Assembly (NCBI RefSeq): GCF_004348425.1
Contig: NZ_SMKK01000022.1
Coordinates: forward strand, 1-55,862
Source: Actinomadura sp. 7K507
Lineage (GTDB): Bacteria; Actinomycetota; Actinomycetes; Streptosporangiales; Streptosporangiaceae
Length of the DNA: 55,862 nt
Reading direction: 5' to 3'
Below the pieces are notes generated by a model. That model searched no databases, was not told the origin of the DNA, and was given only the letters and a program-made list of their open reading frames with translations. Below are positions 1 through 7,888 of the stretch, one piece after another; position 1 is the stretch's first letter; each line of letters starts with the position of its first letter. The position numbers and the translations under genes are program-made.

Positions 1-371
1 GGGCGGCGGGTGGGGCGGCCGGTCGCGTGGAGGGCGCCGATGACCGTGCCCATGCGGGCGAGGTAGGCCTCCATCGCGGTGGCCGCCTCGGCGAGCCGGT
101 CCGGTAGCGGCTGGTCGAGCGGGATCGCCGCGATCTCGGCCAGGACATCGTCGGCGCGCTGCGCTTCGGCGATGCAGGCGTCCAGCAGTTCGTCCTTGTC
201 GGCGAACACGCGGAAGATCGTCGCCTCCCCGATCCCGGCGGCGCGGGCGATCTGGCCGGTCGTCACGGTCGTCCCGTGCTCGGCGACCAGCGGCAGCGCG
301 GTCCGGACGATCATTTCGCGGCGCTGGTGCGCGCTCATGCCCGGGGCACGGCGCCGGCTCGTGGGCTCCAT
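1..371 (-). CDS. TetR-family transcriptional regulator (3' end cut by window edge)
   Basis: Only the first 123 codons are in the window. The N-terminal helix-turn-helix is complete: the segment AEHGTTVTTGQIARAAGIGE followed by ATIFRVFADKDELLDACI is a standard TetR recognition helix and following helix 4. The start is taken as ATG at 371; a second in-frame ATG at 338 is possible. The ligand domain is mostly missing, so the inducer cannot be guessed. The gene is divergent from the corrinoid uptake operon, and two similar 16-bp dyads lie just upstream of its start, which suggests autoregulation. Its real target may lie to the left of the window. Confidence 0.85.
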   Translation of the reverse strand, partial: MEPTSRRRAPGMSAHQRREMIVRTALPLVAEHGTTVTTGQIARAAGIGEATIFRVFADKDELLDACIAEAQRADDVLAEIAAIPLDQPLPDRLAEAATAMEAYLARMGTVIGALHATGRPTRR

Positions 372-386
372 GCCGCCCACGATAAG

Positions 387-402
387 GAGTGAGTCCTCAC
401 AC
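387..402. promoter_or_regulatory. Probable TetR operator 1
   Basis: The sequence GAGTGAGTCCTCACAC is a dyad with half-sites GAGTGAG and CTCACAC (one mismatch) around two central bases. It lies 15 bases upstream of the TetR start codon and matches the second dyad at 414-429. The assignment to this TetR is inferred from position. Confidence 0.6.
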
Positions 403-413
403 CGTCAATGACG

Positions 414-429
414 GAGTGAGACCTCACTC
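414..429. promoter_or_regulatory. Probable TetR operator 2
   Basis: GAGTGAGACCTCACTC is a perfect 7+7 dyad around two central bases. Its centre is 27 bp from that of the dyad at 387-402. It lies between the TetR gene and the riboswitch leader, so a bound regulator could affect transcription in both directions. Confidence 0.6.
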
Positions 430-449
430 CGCTGGATCGGGACGGATCG

Positions 450-585
450 GATTCGGTGCCTGATAACGTTGCGATGCTGCGCGCAAGGAGCGAAGTCCGG
501 TGCGAACCCGGCGCTGTCCCGCAACTGTGGTGCCCCTCTCGAAGTGGCCGAGCCAGGTCGCCTCCTCGCGTGCCGACGATCTTTC
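450..585 (+). ncRNA. Cobalamin riboswitch
   Basis: The core signature is clear: CCGGTGCGAACCCGG, then GCTGTCCCGCAACTGT (about 498-528), and a B12-box-like GAGCCAGGTCGCC at 550-562. Outer limits are approximate. The element lies upstream of a corrinoid transport operon, as is usual for this class. It is expected to bind adenosylcobalamin and lower expression of the downstream genes. Confidence 0.9.
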
Positions 586-624
586 GACCTCGTGGAAGGG
601 CGATCCGTCATGAGCGGGCCGCGG

Positions 625-644
625 CTTCCCTGGCTGCCAGGAGG
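625..644 (+). promoter_or_regulatory. RBS-sequestering hairpin of the riboswitch expression platform
   Basis: CTTCCCTGG (625-633) can pair with CCAGGAGG (637-644) across a CTG loop, with one bulged C. The 3' arm contains the AGGAGG ribosome binding site (639-644) that serves the GTG start at 650. The geometry fits translational control by the upstream cobalamin riboswitch; this is an inference from the fold. Confidence 0.65.
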
Positions 645-649
645 CTCCA

Positions 650-1567
650 GTGAGACCCGTACGTACCCTCGGCGCGGTGTTGGCGGTGGTCGCCGTCATC
701 TTCACGGCCGGATGCGGCGGCGACGAGAAGACCGGCGACGCGGCCTCGGGCGCGAAGACCGTCACCGTTGAGGCCGCCAACGGCGCGGTGACCGTCCCGG
801 CCGACCCGAAGCGCATCGTGTCGCTCTCCCCCACCCACACCGAGACGCTGTTCGCCATCGGCGCCGGGCCGCAGGTGGTGGCGGCGGACGACTACTCCAA
901 CTACCCGGACGAAGCGCCACGGACGAAGCTGTCGGGCTTCAAGCCGAACGCCGAGGCGGTCATCGCGTACAAGCCCGACCTCGTCGTCGTGTCCGACGAC
1001 CTGAACGGCATCGTCAAGTCGCTGGAGAAGGTCAAGATCCCCGTCCTGCTGGAGCCGGCGGCGACCAAGCTGGACGAGGCCTACGACGAGATCAACGACC
1101 TCGGGAAGGCCACCGGCCGCACCGCCGAGGCCGCCAAGCTCGTCGCGGACATGCGGTCGAGCATCCAGAAGACCGTCGCCGCGTCGTCCAAGGGCAAGGG
1201 CCTCAGCTACTACCACGAGCTCGACAACCAGCTGCACTCGGTGACGTCCAGCACGTTCGCCGGCCAGCTGTACGGGCTGTTCGGGCTCAAGAACATCGCC
1301 GACGAGGCGGAGAAGGCCGCCGGCGGCTATCCGCAGCTGTCGCGCGACTACCTCCTCAAACAGGACCCTGACCTGATCTTTCTGGCCGACACCAAATGCT
1401 GCGGCCAGAACGCCGCCACCGTCGCCGAGCGCCCCGGCTGGTCGGACCTGGGCGCGGTCAAGAACGACGGCGTAGTGGAACTCGACGACGACATCGCCTC
1501 CCGCTGGGGTCCCCGCCTGCCCGAGTTCGTCAAGGCGATCGGTGACGCGGTGCAGAACGTCCAGTGA
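650..1567 (+). CDS. btuF: Corrinoid (vitamin B12) ABC transporter substrate-binding lipoprotein
   Basis: 305 aa. The N-terminus is a lipoprotein signal peptide: a hydrophobic stretch ending in TAGC, with Cys22 as the lipidation site. The rest is a periplasmic-binding-protein type 2 (BtuF/FecB-like) domain, with the typical opening VPADPKRIVSLSPTHTETLF and a central YKPDLVVVS segment. It would capture cobalamin or cobinamide outside the membrane and deliver it to BtuCD. Similar folds bind siderophores, but the upstream cobalamin riboswitch and downstream cbiZ favour corrinoids. The GTG start is fixed by AGGAGG five bases upstream. It is the first gene of a four-gene operon. Confidence 0.9.
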   Translation: MRPVRTLGAVLAVVAVIFTAGCGGDEKTGDAASGAKTVTVEAANGAVTVPADPKRIVSLSPTHTETLFAIGAGPQVVAADDYSNYPDEAPRTKLSGFKPNAEAVIAYKPDLVVVSDDLNGIVKSLEKVKIPVLLEPAATKLDEAYDEINDLGKATGRTAEAAKLVADMRSSIQKTVAASSKGKGLSYYHELDNQLHSVTSSTFAGQLYGLFGLKNIADEAEKAAGGYPQLSRDYLLKQDPDLIFLADTKCCGQNAATVAERPGWSDLGAVKNDGVVELDDDIASRWGPRLPEFVKAIGDAVQNVQ

Positions 1568-1916
1568 TCACCGCCCTGCCGGGCACCCGCCCGTGAAACC
1601 CCGGTCCCGCCGTTCCCGGGACGTCCCGGCCGATCCACATGACCCGGCCGGGACGTCCCCGGACGTCCGCGAGCAGCCGCAGGACGTCTCCGAGACGTCC
1701 GGACGCGGGCGGCCCAAGGTCGAACGGCCCGAGGTCGAACGGCCCGAGGTCGAACGGCCCGAGTTCGAGCAGCCCATGGCCAAACGGCCCGAGGTCAAGC
1801 GGCCCAAGGTCGGGCGGCCCGAGATCGAACAGGCCGAGTTCGAGCAGCGCGCGTCCAAACGGCCCGGGGTCAAGCGGCCCGGGGTCAAGCGGCCCTGGGG
1901 CAAGCGGCCCTGGGTG
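1568..1916 (+). repeat. btuF-btuC spacer with degenerate 15-bp tandem repeat
   Basis: This 349-base spacer is unusually long for the operon. Positions about 1712-1916 hold roughly 14 degenerate copies of a 15-bp unit, consensus CGGCCCGAGGTCGAA; the first three copies are nearly identical. Before it, 1618-1705 has several GACGTCC words. In the frame of btuC the repeats are open and read as an (R/Q)-P-x-x-x pentapeptide (RPEVE, RPEVK, RPGVK), with no stop from 1542 onward, so an N-terminal extension of BtuC starting at GTG 1593 cannot be excluded. Differences between copies fall mainly at first codon positions, which does not suggest selection on protein. Confidence 0.75.
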
Positions 1917-2972
1917 ATGGGAAAGGGGTTGCCGCAGACGGCCGGGCAGGCGAGGCTGCGGCCGGTGTCGCTCGCGGTGGCGGTCGCGCTGCTGGCCGCG
2001 GCCCTGCTGGCCGGGGTGCTGGTCGGTTCGGCGGGCCTGCCCGTCGGCGGGGTGCTCAAGGCGCTGGCCGGCCGGCTCCCGTTCGTGCACATCGACTCGG
2101 GGCTCAGCGTCATCGACGAGAACATCCTGTTCGAGCTGCGCGTGCCGAGGGCGCTGATGGCGGCGCTCGTCGGCGGGATGCTCGCCATGGCGGGCGCCGG
2201 ATACCAGGGCGTGTTCCGCAACCCGCTCGCCGACCCGTACCTGCTGGGCGCGGCGGCGGGCGCCGGGGTCGGCGCGACGCTGGTGATCGTTGTGGTGCCG
2301 GGCGATCCCGGGTACGCGGTGCCGCTCGCCGCGTTCGTGGGCGCGATCTCCGGCGTGTTCCTGGCGTACGTGCTGGGCGGCACGGCGGGAAGCGGGAACG
2401 GGGCGGCGACGCTGGTGCTGGCGGGGGTCGCGGTGTCGTCGTTCCTGGCGGCCGTGCAGACGTTCCTGCAACAGGTGAAGACGGAGGAGCTGCAGCGGAT
2501 CTTCTCGTGGCTGCTCGGCGGAGTCGGGTCGGCGGACTGGCACCAGCTCGCGCTGATCGCCCCCTACTCGCTGGTGTCGACGGCGGTCCTGCTCGCGCAC
2601 GGCCGGCTCCTGGACGTGCTGAGCGTCGGGGACGAGGAGGCCGCGTCGCTCGGCCTGTCGGCGTCGCGGGTCCGGATGACGGTGCTGGTCGCGGCGTCGC
2701 TGGCGACGGCGTGCGCGGTCGCGGTGAGCGGGCTGATCGGGTTCGTCGGGATCGTGGTGCCGCATCTGGTTCGGCGGCTGGCGGGCGGTTCGTACCGGGT
2801 CGTGCTGCCGCTGTCGCTGCTGGGCGGCGCGGCGTTCCTGGCGGTGGCGGACCTGGCGGCGCGGACGGTGATCGCCCCCGCGGAGGTCCCGCTCGGCGTG
2901 GTGACGGCGTTCGTCGGCGGGCCGTTCTTCGTCGCGGTGCTGCGCGCGAGCCGCAGGCAGGTGGAGACGTGA
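1917..2972 (+). CDS. btuC: Corrinoid ABC transporter permease
   Basis: 351 aa from ATG 1917, the normal length for the FecCD/BtuC permease family. Multiple hydrophobic helices are visible. Family hallmarks are RVPRALMAALVGGMLAMAGA near the N-terminus, NPLADPYLLG, the coupling region with GDEEAASLGLSASRVRM, and GFVGIVVPHLVRRL near the C-terminus. It forms the transmembrane channel with BtuD. The start is uncertain because the frame stays open through an upstream repeat region. ATG 1917 gives the family-typical N-terminus but lacks a strong ribosome binding site, so translation may be coupled to upstream reading. It overlaps btuD by GTGA. Confidence 0.88.
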   Translation: MGKGLPQTAGQARLRPVSLAVAVALLAAALLAGVLVGSAGLPVGGVLKALAGRLPFVHIDSGLSVIDENILFELRVPRALMAALVGGMLAMAGAGYQGVFRNPLADPYLLGAAAGAGVGATLVIVVVPGDPGYAVPLAAFVGAISGVFLAYVLGGTAGSGNGAATLVLAGVAVSSFLAAVQTFLQQVKTEELQRIFSWLLGGVGSADWHQLALIAPYSLVSTAVLLAHGRLLDVLSVGDEEAASLGLSASRVRMTVLVAASLATACAVAVSGLIGFVGIVVPHLVRRLAGGSYRVVLPLSLLGGAAFLAVADLAARTVIAPAEVPLGVVTAFVGGPFFVAVLRASRRQVET

Positions 2973-3739
2973 CGGTGCGGGTGCGGGGCCTGGACGTGGC
3001 GCTGGGCGGGCGGCCCGTGCTGAAGGGGGTGTCGGCGGACGTCCCGGCCGGGTCGTGGACGGCGGTCATCGGGCCGAACGGGGCGGGGAAGTCGACGCTG
3101 CTGCGCGCGGTCCTGGGCCTGGTGCCGTCCCACGGCGAGATCGAGGTGGCGGGCGAGGACCTGGGGGCGCTGAAGCCGAGGCAGCGGGCCCGGCTGGTCG
3201 CCTACGCGCCGCAGAGCCCGAACCTCCCGGCGGGGATGACGGTGTTCGACTACACCCTCCTCGGCCGGTCCCCGTACATCCCGCACCTGGGACGGGAGAG
3301 CGCACGGGACCGGGACATCACCGCGGAGGTCCTCGACCGGCTGGACCTCACCGGCTTCGCGTCCCGGTTCCTGGATCACCTTTCGGGCGGTGAGCGGCAG
3401 CGGGTGGTGCTGGCGCGCGCGCTGGCGCAGCAGACCCCGGTGCTGCTGCTGGACGAGCCGACCACCGCCCTCGACATCGGCCACCAGCAGCAGGTGATGG
3501 AGCTGGTCGACCGGCTCCGGCTGTCGGACGAGCTGACCGTGGTGACGACGATCCACGATCTGACCCTGGCGGCCCAGTACGCCGACGAACTGGTCCTCAT
3601 CTCCGGCGGACGGGTCGCGGCGGCGGGCGAACCGGCGCGGGTCCTCACCCGTTCCGCGGTCGAGGAGCATTTCGACGCGCGCGTGCACGTGACCCCCGGC
3701 CCCGGCGGCCGGCCGATCCTGTCGTTGGAGCGTCCATGA
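2969..3739 (+). CDS. btuD: Corrinoid ABC transporter ATP-binding protein
   Basis: 256 aa from GTG 2969, which overlaps the btuC stop in GTGA. Walker A GPNGAGKST is at residues 35-43; the signature LSGGERQRV, Walker B LLLDEPTTALD and the H-loop THDLTLA follow in order. It energises import through BtuC. Close relatives are FecE/FhuC-type ATPases; the corrinoid assignment rests on the riboswitch and on cbiZ downstream. Confidence 0.9.
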   Translation: MTVRVRGLDVALGGRPVLKGVSADVPAGSWTAVIGPNGAGKSTLLRAVLGLVPSHGEIEVAGEDLGALKPRQRARLVAYAPQSPNLPAGMTVFDYTLLGRSPYIPHLGRESARDRDITAEVLDRLDLTGFASRFLDHLSGGERQRVVLARALAQQTPVLLLDEPTTALDIGHQQQVMELVDRLRLSDELTVVTTIHDLTLAAQYADELVLISGGRVAAAGEPARVLTRSAVEEHFDARVHVTPGPGGRPILSLERP

Positions 3740-4509
3740 GGCTTGAGACGGTGTGGCGCGTGGAGGACGGGACGCGGCTCGCCTCGACCGTGTGGCGGGC
3801 CGGCGCCGGATACCGGATGATCTCGTCGGCGATGCTGGGCGGCGGGATCGGCCCGGCCGGGTGGGTGCTGAACGCGCAGGTCGCGGGCGGCTACTCGCGC
3901 ATGGACCCGGTCGTCCACCTGATGGAACTGGCCGGATCGCACGGCCTGGAGGGGCCGGGCGTCGGGATGCTCACGGCCGCGTCGGTGTCGCGCACGATGC
4001 GGCGGGACGACGAGGGCGTGGCCGTCTCGGCGACGGTGGGGCTGCGGGTCCCGACGTGGGCCGCCTCGCCCGCCGGCGTCTGCGATTCCGAGCTGGCGCC
4101 GATGCGCCTGGACGGGACGTCTCCGCCCGCGTGGACCCCCGGGACCATCAACATCGTCGTCGCCGTCCCGGTTCCGCTGAACGACGCGGCGCTGGTGAAC
4201 GCCGTCATCACCGCGACGGAGGCGAAGACGCAGGCGCTCCTCGAAGCGGGGTATCCGTGCACGGGGACCGCGTCCGACGCCGTCTGCATCGCGGCGCCGA
4301 CCAGTAGCGGCGCGGCGGCGACCAGTAGCGGGGCGGCGGCGACCGATGGCGGAGGGGAGGCGGAAGCGGCGGTGACCGGTGGCGGAGCGGCCGAGCCGTT
4401 CGCGGGTCCGCGTTCCGTCTGGGGCTCCAGGATCGCCCGCGCCGTGCACGCCGCCGTCCATGCGGGCGCCCTCGACTACACCGCCTACCTGGAATCCCGA
4501 GCCACGTAG
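3736..4509 (+). CDS. cbiZ: Adenosylcobinamide amidohydrolase (CbiZ family)
   Basis: 257 aa, start coupled to btuD by ATGA. The N-terminal part carries the CbiZ pattern WVLNAQVAGGYSRMDPV, then GVGMLTAASVSR and PGTINIVVAVPVPLNDAALVNAVITATEAK. CbiZ removes the aminopropanol (or its phosphate) from adenosylcobinamide to give adenosylcobyric acid, so imported incomplete corrinoids can be rebuilt. A low-complexity stretch rich in Ser, Gly and Ala (about residues 188-222, repeated SSGAAAT) interrupts the C-terminal part; it looks like an inserted flexible linker. Its place in a riboswitch-controlled uptake operon supports a salvage role. Confidence 0.85.
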   Translation: MRLETVWRVEDGTRLASTVWRAGAGYRMISSAMLGGGIGPAGWVLNAQVAGGYSRMDPVVHLMELAGSHGLEGPGVGMLTAASVSRTMRRDDEGVAVSATVGLRVPTWAASPAGVCDSELAPMRLDGTSPPAWTPGTINIVVAVPVPLNDAALVNAVITATEAKTQALLEAGYPCTGTASDAVCIAAPTSSGAAATSSGAAATDGGGEAEAAVTGGGAAEPFAGPRSVWGSRIARAVHAAVHAGALDYTAYLESRAT

Positions 4510-4559
4510 CGAACCGGGCCACCTGGAGGACCGCGGCCGACACCCCCCGTGGACAGGCA

Positions 4560-4597
4560 CCGGCCGCCGTACCACCCCGGTGCGATACGGCGGCCGG
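4560..4597. terminator. Hairpin terminator between convergent genes
   Basis: CCGGCCGCCGTA (4560-4571) is perfectly complementary to TACGGCGGCCGG (4586-4597) across a 14-base loop. It lies between the cbiZ stop and the stop of the convergent coiled-coil gene and probably works for both. There is no strong T-tract, as is common in actinomycetes. Confidence 0.7.
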
Positions 4598-4665
4598 AAT
4601 CAGGGCCAGTGCAGTGTGGGAAGGGCCTCACCTCCTCGCAGTGCTTCGGTCCGCCGGCATGACGG

Positions 4666-6027
4666 TCAGCCGACGTGGGGAAGGCGATGTCCGTTGAGCG
4701 GGCCGTGGCGTCTTGCGGGGTCGGTGGCGAGGGGGTCGCCGCCGTCCAGGGACGATCCGTTCACCGGCGGCACGGAGTGCAGCCCGGTCGGCGGCTCCCG
4801 GCCGGCGGGCGGGCGGGGGCCGCCGTCGCGCTGCCCGTCCGCGAGGCCGGTGAGCGCGTCGACCCGGCGGCGGGCCCGTTCGGCCTCGCCGCGGGCGGCG
4901 TCGCGTTCGGCGGTCAGCGCCTTCACCACCGCCCGAAGCTCCTCGGCGGCGCGGGACAGCTGCCAGTTGTGCTGCTCCAGGTCGCGTGCGCGCGCCTGGA
5001 CCTGGTCGCGGTCGGCGACGGCCTGGCCGCGCTTGGCCTCGGCGTCGCGGACGGCGGAGCGCAGGTCCTCGGTGGTGCGCTTCACCGCCTCCGCCTCGAC
5101 GCGGTGTCCCTCGACGAGGGTCTCGGCCTCGGACAGCCGCCCGTGCAGGGAGACCAGTTCCGCGCGGGCGCTCTCCAGCGAGGCGAGCAGCTCGCCCTCG
5201 CGGGAGGCGACGCGGTCGCGGTCGCGCTCGGCGGCGAGCCGCGCGGCGTCGGCGGCGTCGGCCCGGTCCCGGGCCTCCTGGCGTTCCCGGCCGGCGGCGT
5301 CGAGCTCGGCGGCCAGGCGCTCGGCCCGGGTCCGGGTGGACGCGGCCTCCTGCTCGGCGGCGTCCGCGCGGGCGCGGGCGGTGGCGGTCTCCCGCCAGGC
5401 GACCTCGGCCTGCCGCTGGGACGCGTCGCGTTCCCGCTGCGCGACGGCGACGTGCCCGGCGGCGTCGGCGTGGGCGTCGGCGACCCGCCGTTCAACGCCG
5501 GCGACGCCCAGCTCCGACATGAGGGACCCGGCGAGCCGGTCGGCGGCGCCCTCCAGCCGCTCGACCATCTCCCACGCCCAGGCGACCTGGCCGGTGAGGC
5601 CCGGCGACTGGCGGCCGCGTTCGCGGTTCTCGCGGGCGGACCGCTCGCAGTCCCCGTCGCCGTCCTGGCAGTAGCGGATGGTGCGGGCGCCGCGCACCGG
5701 CTGCGGCACGGGCCGTCCGCAGCCGGCGCACGGCCAGACCGCGACCGGGTCACCGAGGCGTGCGATCCCGGCGCGGTTGTCCTCGTCGCCCGGCTCGGCG
5801 CGGGGAGCCTGGTCCGCGCGGGGAACCTGGTCCGCGCTGGGGGGCTGGTCCGCGCGGGGGGCCTGGTCGGCGCGAGCCTGGTCCGCGGGTGTGTCCCCGC
5901 GGGACGCGGCGTCCGCGGTCGCCGCCCCGAGGTAGGCGGCGGGGTCGGTGATGACGGGAAGGTCGGTCTTCGTCGGGGCAGGGGTCGGGGCGACGTCGTC
6001 GAGCGGCGCGACCTTCTGGTCCTTCAT
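4666..6027 (-). CDS. Coiled-coil protein with a small cysteine cluster, function unknown
   Basis: 453 aa. Residues about 45-80 are a low-complexity run of ADQAPRADQ-like units. Then comes a putative zinc-binding cluster WPCAGCGRPVP with later YCQDGDGDCERSA. From about residue 140 to 400 the protein is one long Ala/Arg/Glu-rich heptad region, predicted as a coiled coil (stretches such as AEQEAASTRTRAERLAAEL). The tail is Gly/Pro rich. Proteins of this make-up occur in actinomycetes as KfrA-like or hypothetical proteins; I cannot name a function. The ATG at 6027 begins the first sensible reading (MKDQKVAPLDD). It is convergent with cbiZ. Confidence 0.75.
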   Translation of the reverse strand: MKDQKVAPLDDVAPTPAPTKTDLPVITDPAAYLGAATADAASRGDTPADQARADQAPRADQPPSADQVPRADQAPRAEPGDEDNRAGIARLGDPVAVWPCAGCGRPVPQPVRGARTIRYCQDGDGDCERSARENRERGRQSPGLTGQVAWAWEMVERLEGAADRLAGSLMSELGVAGVERRVADAHADAAGHVAVAQRERDASQRQAEVAWRETATARARADAAEQEAASTRTRAERLAAELDAAGRERQEARDRADAADAARLAAERDRDRVASREGELLASLESARAELVSLHGRLSEAETLVEGHRVEAEAVKRTTEDLRSAVRDAEAKRGQAVADRDQVQARARDLEQHNWQLSRAAEELRAVVKALTAERDAARGEAERARRRVDALTGLADGQRDGGPRPPAGREPPTGLHSVPPVNGSSLDGGDPLATDPARRHGPLNGHRLPHVG

Positions 6028-6116
6028 GTGCCGTTGTACGCAGAACCCTCCGGAGGCGTTCGACGTTCACCGCGACGACTTCGGACGCGTCCCGCCCGGC
6101 GTACCGGACCGCTCGC

Positions 6117-7664
6117 TCAGCCGGCGCGTTCCCCCAGGTAGTCCTCCCTCACGCGGCGCCGGCTGAGTTTGCCGGACGGGGTGCGCGGCAGCGATTCGCG
6201 GAACTCGATCCGGCGCGGATGCTTCAGTTTCGACAGCCGGGGCTCGCAGTGGGCGAGCAGCTCGGCGGCCAGGGCGTCGCCCGCGGCCGCGCCCCCGGCG
6301 GGCTCGACGAGGGCGACGACGCGCTGCCCCCAGTCGTCGTCCGGGACTCCGATGACGGCGACGTCGCCGACCGCCGGATGCTGCAGCAGCGCGTTCTCGA
6401 TCTCGGCCGGGTAGATGTTGACGCCGCCGGAGATGATGAGGTCGGTGCGGCGGTCGCTCATGTAGAGCCAGCCGTCCTCGTCGAGGTGGCCGAGGTCGCC
6501 GGGCGTGTAGAAGTCGCCGCGCATGGCGGACGCGGTCTTCTCCGGGTCGTCGTGGTACTCGAATCCGGGCTGCCCGCTCGCGTAGATCAGGCCGGTCTCC
6601 CCCGGCGGCAGCTCGGCCCCGTCCGGGTCGAGGATCTTGATCTGGACGCCGTCGACCGCGCACCCGACCGTCCCGGGGCGGGCGAGCCACTGCTCCGGGG
6701 TGGCGACGACGACGGGGCCGCTCTCGGTCGAGCCGTAGTACTCGTAGAGGACGGGTCCCCACCAGTCCATCGTCCGCTGCTTGGTCTCGACGGGGATGGG
6801 CGCGGCGCTGTGGTACACCTGCCGCAGCGACGACAGGTCGTAGCGCGCCCGGACGTCGTCCGGCAGCGCGAGCATGCGGTGGAACATCGTCGGCACCATG
6901 AACGAGTTGGTGACGCCGTGCCGCTGGATCAGCTCCAGGGTCTCCTCGGGCTGGAAGTGCTCGGCGACCACGAGGGCGTGACCGAGGTTGAGCGACATCA
7001 GCGCGTGGACGCACGGCGCGGAGTGGTAGAGCGGCCCGATGGCGAGATGGACCTCGTCTCCGGGCTCCAGTCCGAGGTGGCTCATCAGGGTCTGCCGCAT
7101 GAGGTCGAGCACCAGCTCCGGCGGGATGTCCATGAGCGGCCGCCGGACGCCCTTCGGCCGGCCCGTCGTCCCGGACGTGTAGAGCATGATCGACCCCATC
7201 TGCCGCTTCTCGGGCGGGTCGGCGCTGCCCGTGGCGCACAGCTCGGCCATGGACCCGAAGCCCTCGGCGGGGTCGACGCTCACCCGTCTCCCGGCCGGGA
7301 TGCCCGCCTCGTCCGCCGCGCCCGCCACGACGCCGGCGAGCGCGCTCTCGGTCACGACGGCCTTGGCGCCGCTGTCGGCCAGGATGTACCCGATCTCGGA
7401 CGCGGTCAGGTGGCGGCTCACGGGGACGAGGTACAGGCCGCTCTGGAACGCGGCGAGCAGGACGGTGAGGAACTCGGGCCGGTTGCCGAGCACGGTCGCC
7501 AGCGAGTCGCCGGGACCCAGCCCGAGCCCGCCCAGCGCGTTCGACAGCCGGTTCACCTCGGCGTGCAGCTCGCCGTAGGTCATCGGTACGCCGGGAGCCA
7601 GCAGCGCTGGACGGTCCGGATGATTGCGTGCGATCTCGTAGAAGCCGACACCTTCAACGCCCAT
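6117..7664 (-). CDS. Acyl-CoA synthetase (AMP-forming, FadD type)
   Basis: 515 aa, a full-length ANL-superfamily enzyme. The P-loop motif MLYTSGTTGRPKG, the A5-like YEYYGSTESG, TPGDLGHLDEDGWLYMSDR with RTDLIISGGVNIYP, and the C-terminal lysine region LPRTPSGKLSRR are all present. It activates a carboxylic acid with ATP and transfers it to CoA; the substrate is not deducible. GAGGAG lies just upstream of ATG 7664. It is divergent from the vWA gene and related to the ligase at 28957-30489, so the window carries two members of one subfamily. Confidence 0.92.
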   Translation of the reverse strand: MGVEGVGFYEIARNHPDRPALLAPGVPMTYGELHAEVNRLSNALGGLGLGPGDSLATVLGNRPEFLTVLLAAFQSGLYLVPVSRHLTASEIGYILADSGAKAVVTESALAGVVAGAADEAGIPAGRRVSVDPAEGFGSMAELCATGSADPPEKRQMGSIMLYTSGTTGRPKGVRRPLMDIPPELVLDLMRQTLMSHLGLEPGDEVHLAIGPLYHSAPCVHALMSLNLGHALVVAEHFQPEETLELIQRHGVTNSFMVPTMFHRMLALPDDVRARYDLSSLRQVYHSAAPIPVETKQRTMDWWGPVLYEYYGSTESGPVVVATPEQWLARPGTVGCAVDGVQIKILDPDGAELPPGETGLIYASGQPGFEYHDDPEKTASAMRGDFYTPGDLGHLDEDGWLYMSDRRTDLIISGGVNIYPAEIENALLQHPAVGDVAVIGVPDDDWGQRVVALVEPAGGAAAGDALAAELLAHCEPRLSKLKHPRRIEFRESLPRTPSGKLSRRRVREDYLGERAG

Positions 7665-7777
7665 GCGGCACTCCTCGGTCCGGGTCAGTCAGACGGCCGG
7701 GTGACCTCCCGTCCATCCTGGCCTATCTCGCCGCGAGCGCGTCAAGACAAGCGGACGGTTCGCATACGGGCGGGGAC

Positions 7778-7814
7778 GCATCGGCCGATGCAGGTCATTG
7801 TTTTTCCTGACCTG
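7778..7814. promoter_or_regulatory. Adjacent palindrome and inverted repeat in a divergent promoter region
   Basis: GCATCGGCCGATGC (7778-7791) is a perfect 14-bp palindrome. It is followed by CAGGTCA (7791-7797) and TGACCTG (7808-7814), a 7-bp inverted repeat with a 10-base gap. Both lie between the acyl-CoA ligase and the vWA gene, where operators would be expected. The protein that binds is unknown. Confidence 0.45.
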
Positions 7815-7888
7815 TCCCGCGCCCGCAAATATCATGAGGTCGGTTTCCGGGGGCCGACCAGTCGAGGCCAGCGCGGCATGGAGTCCGC

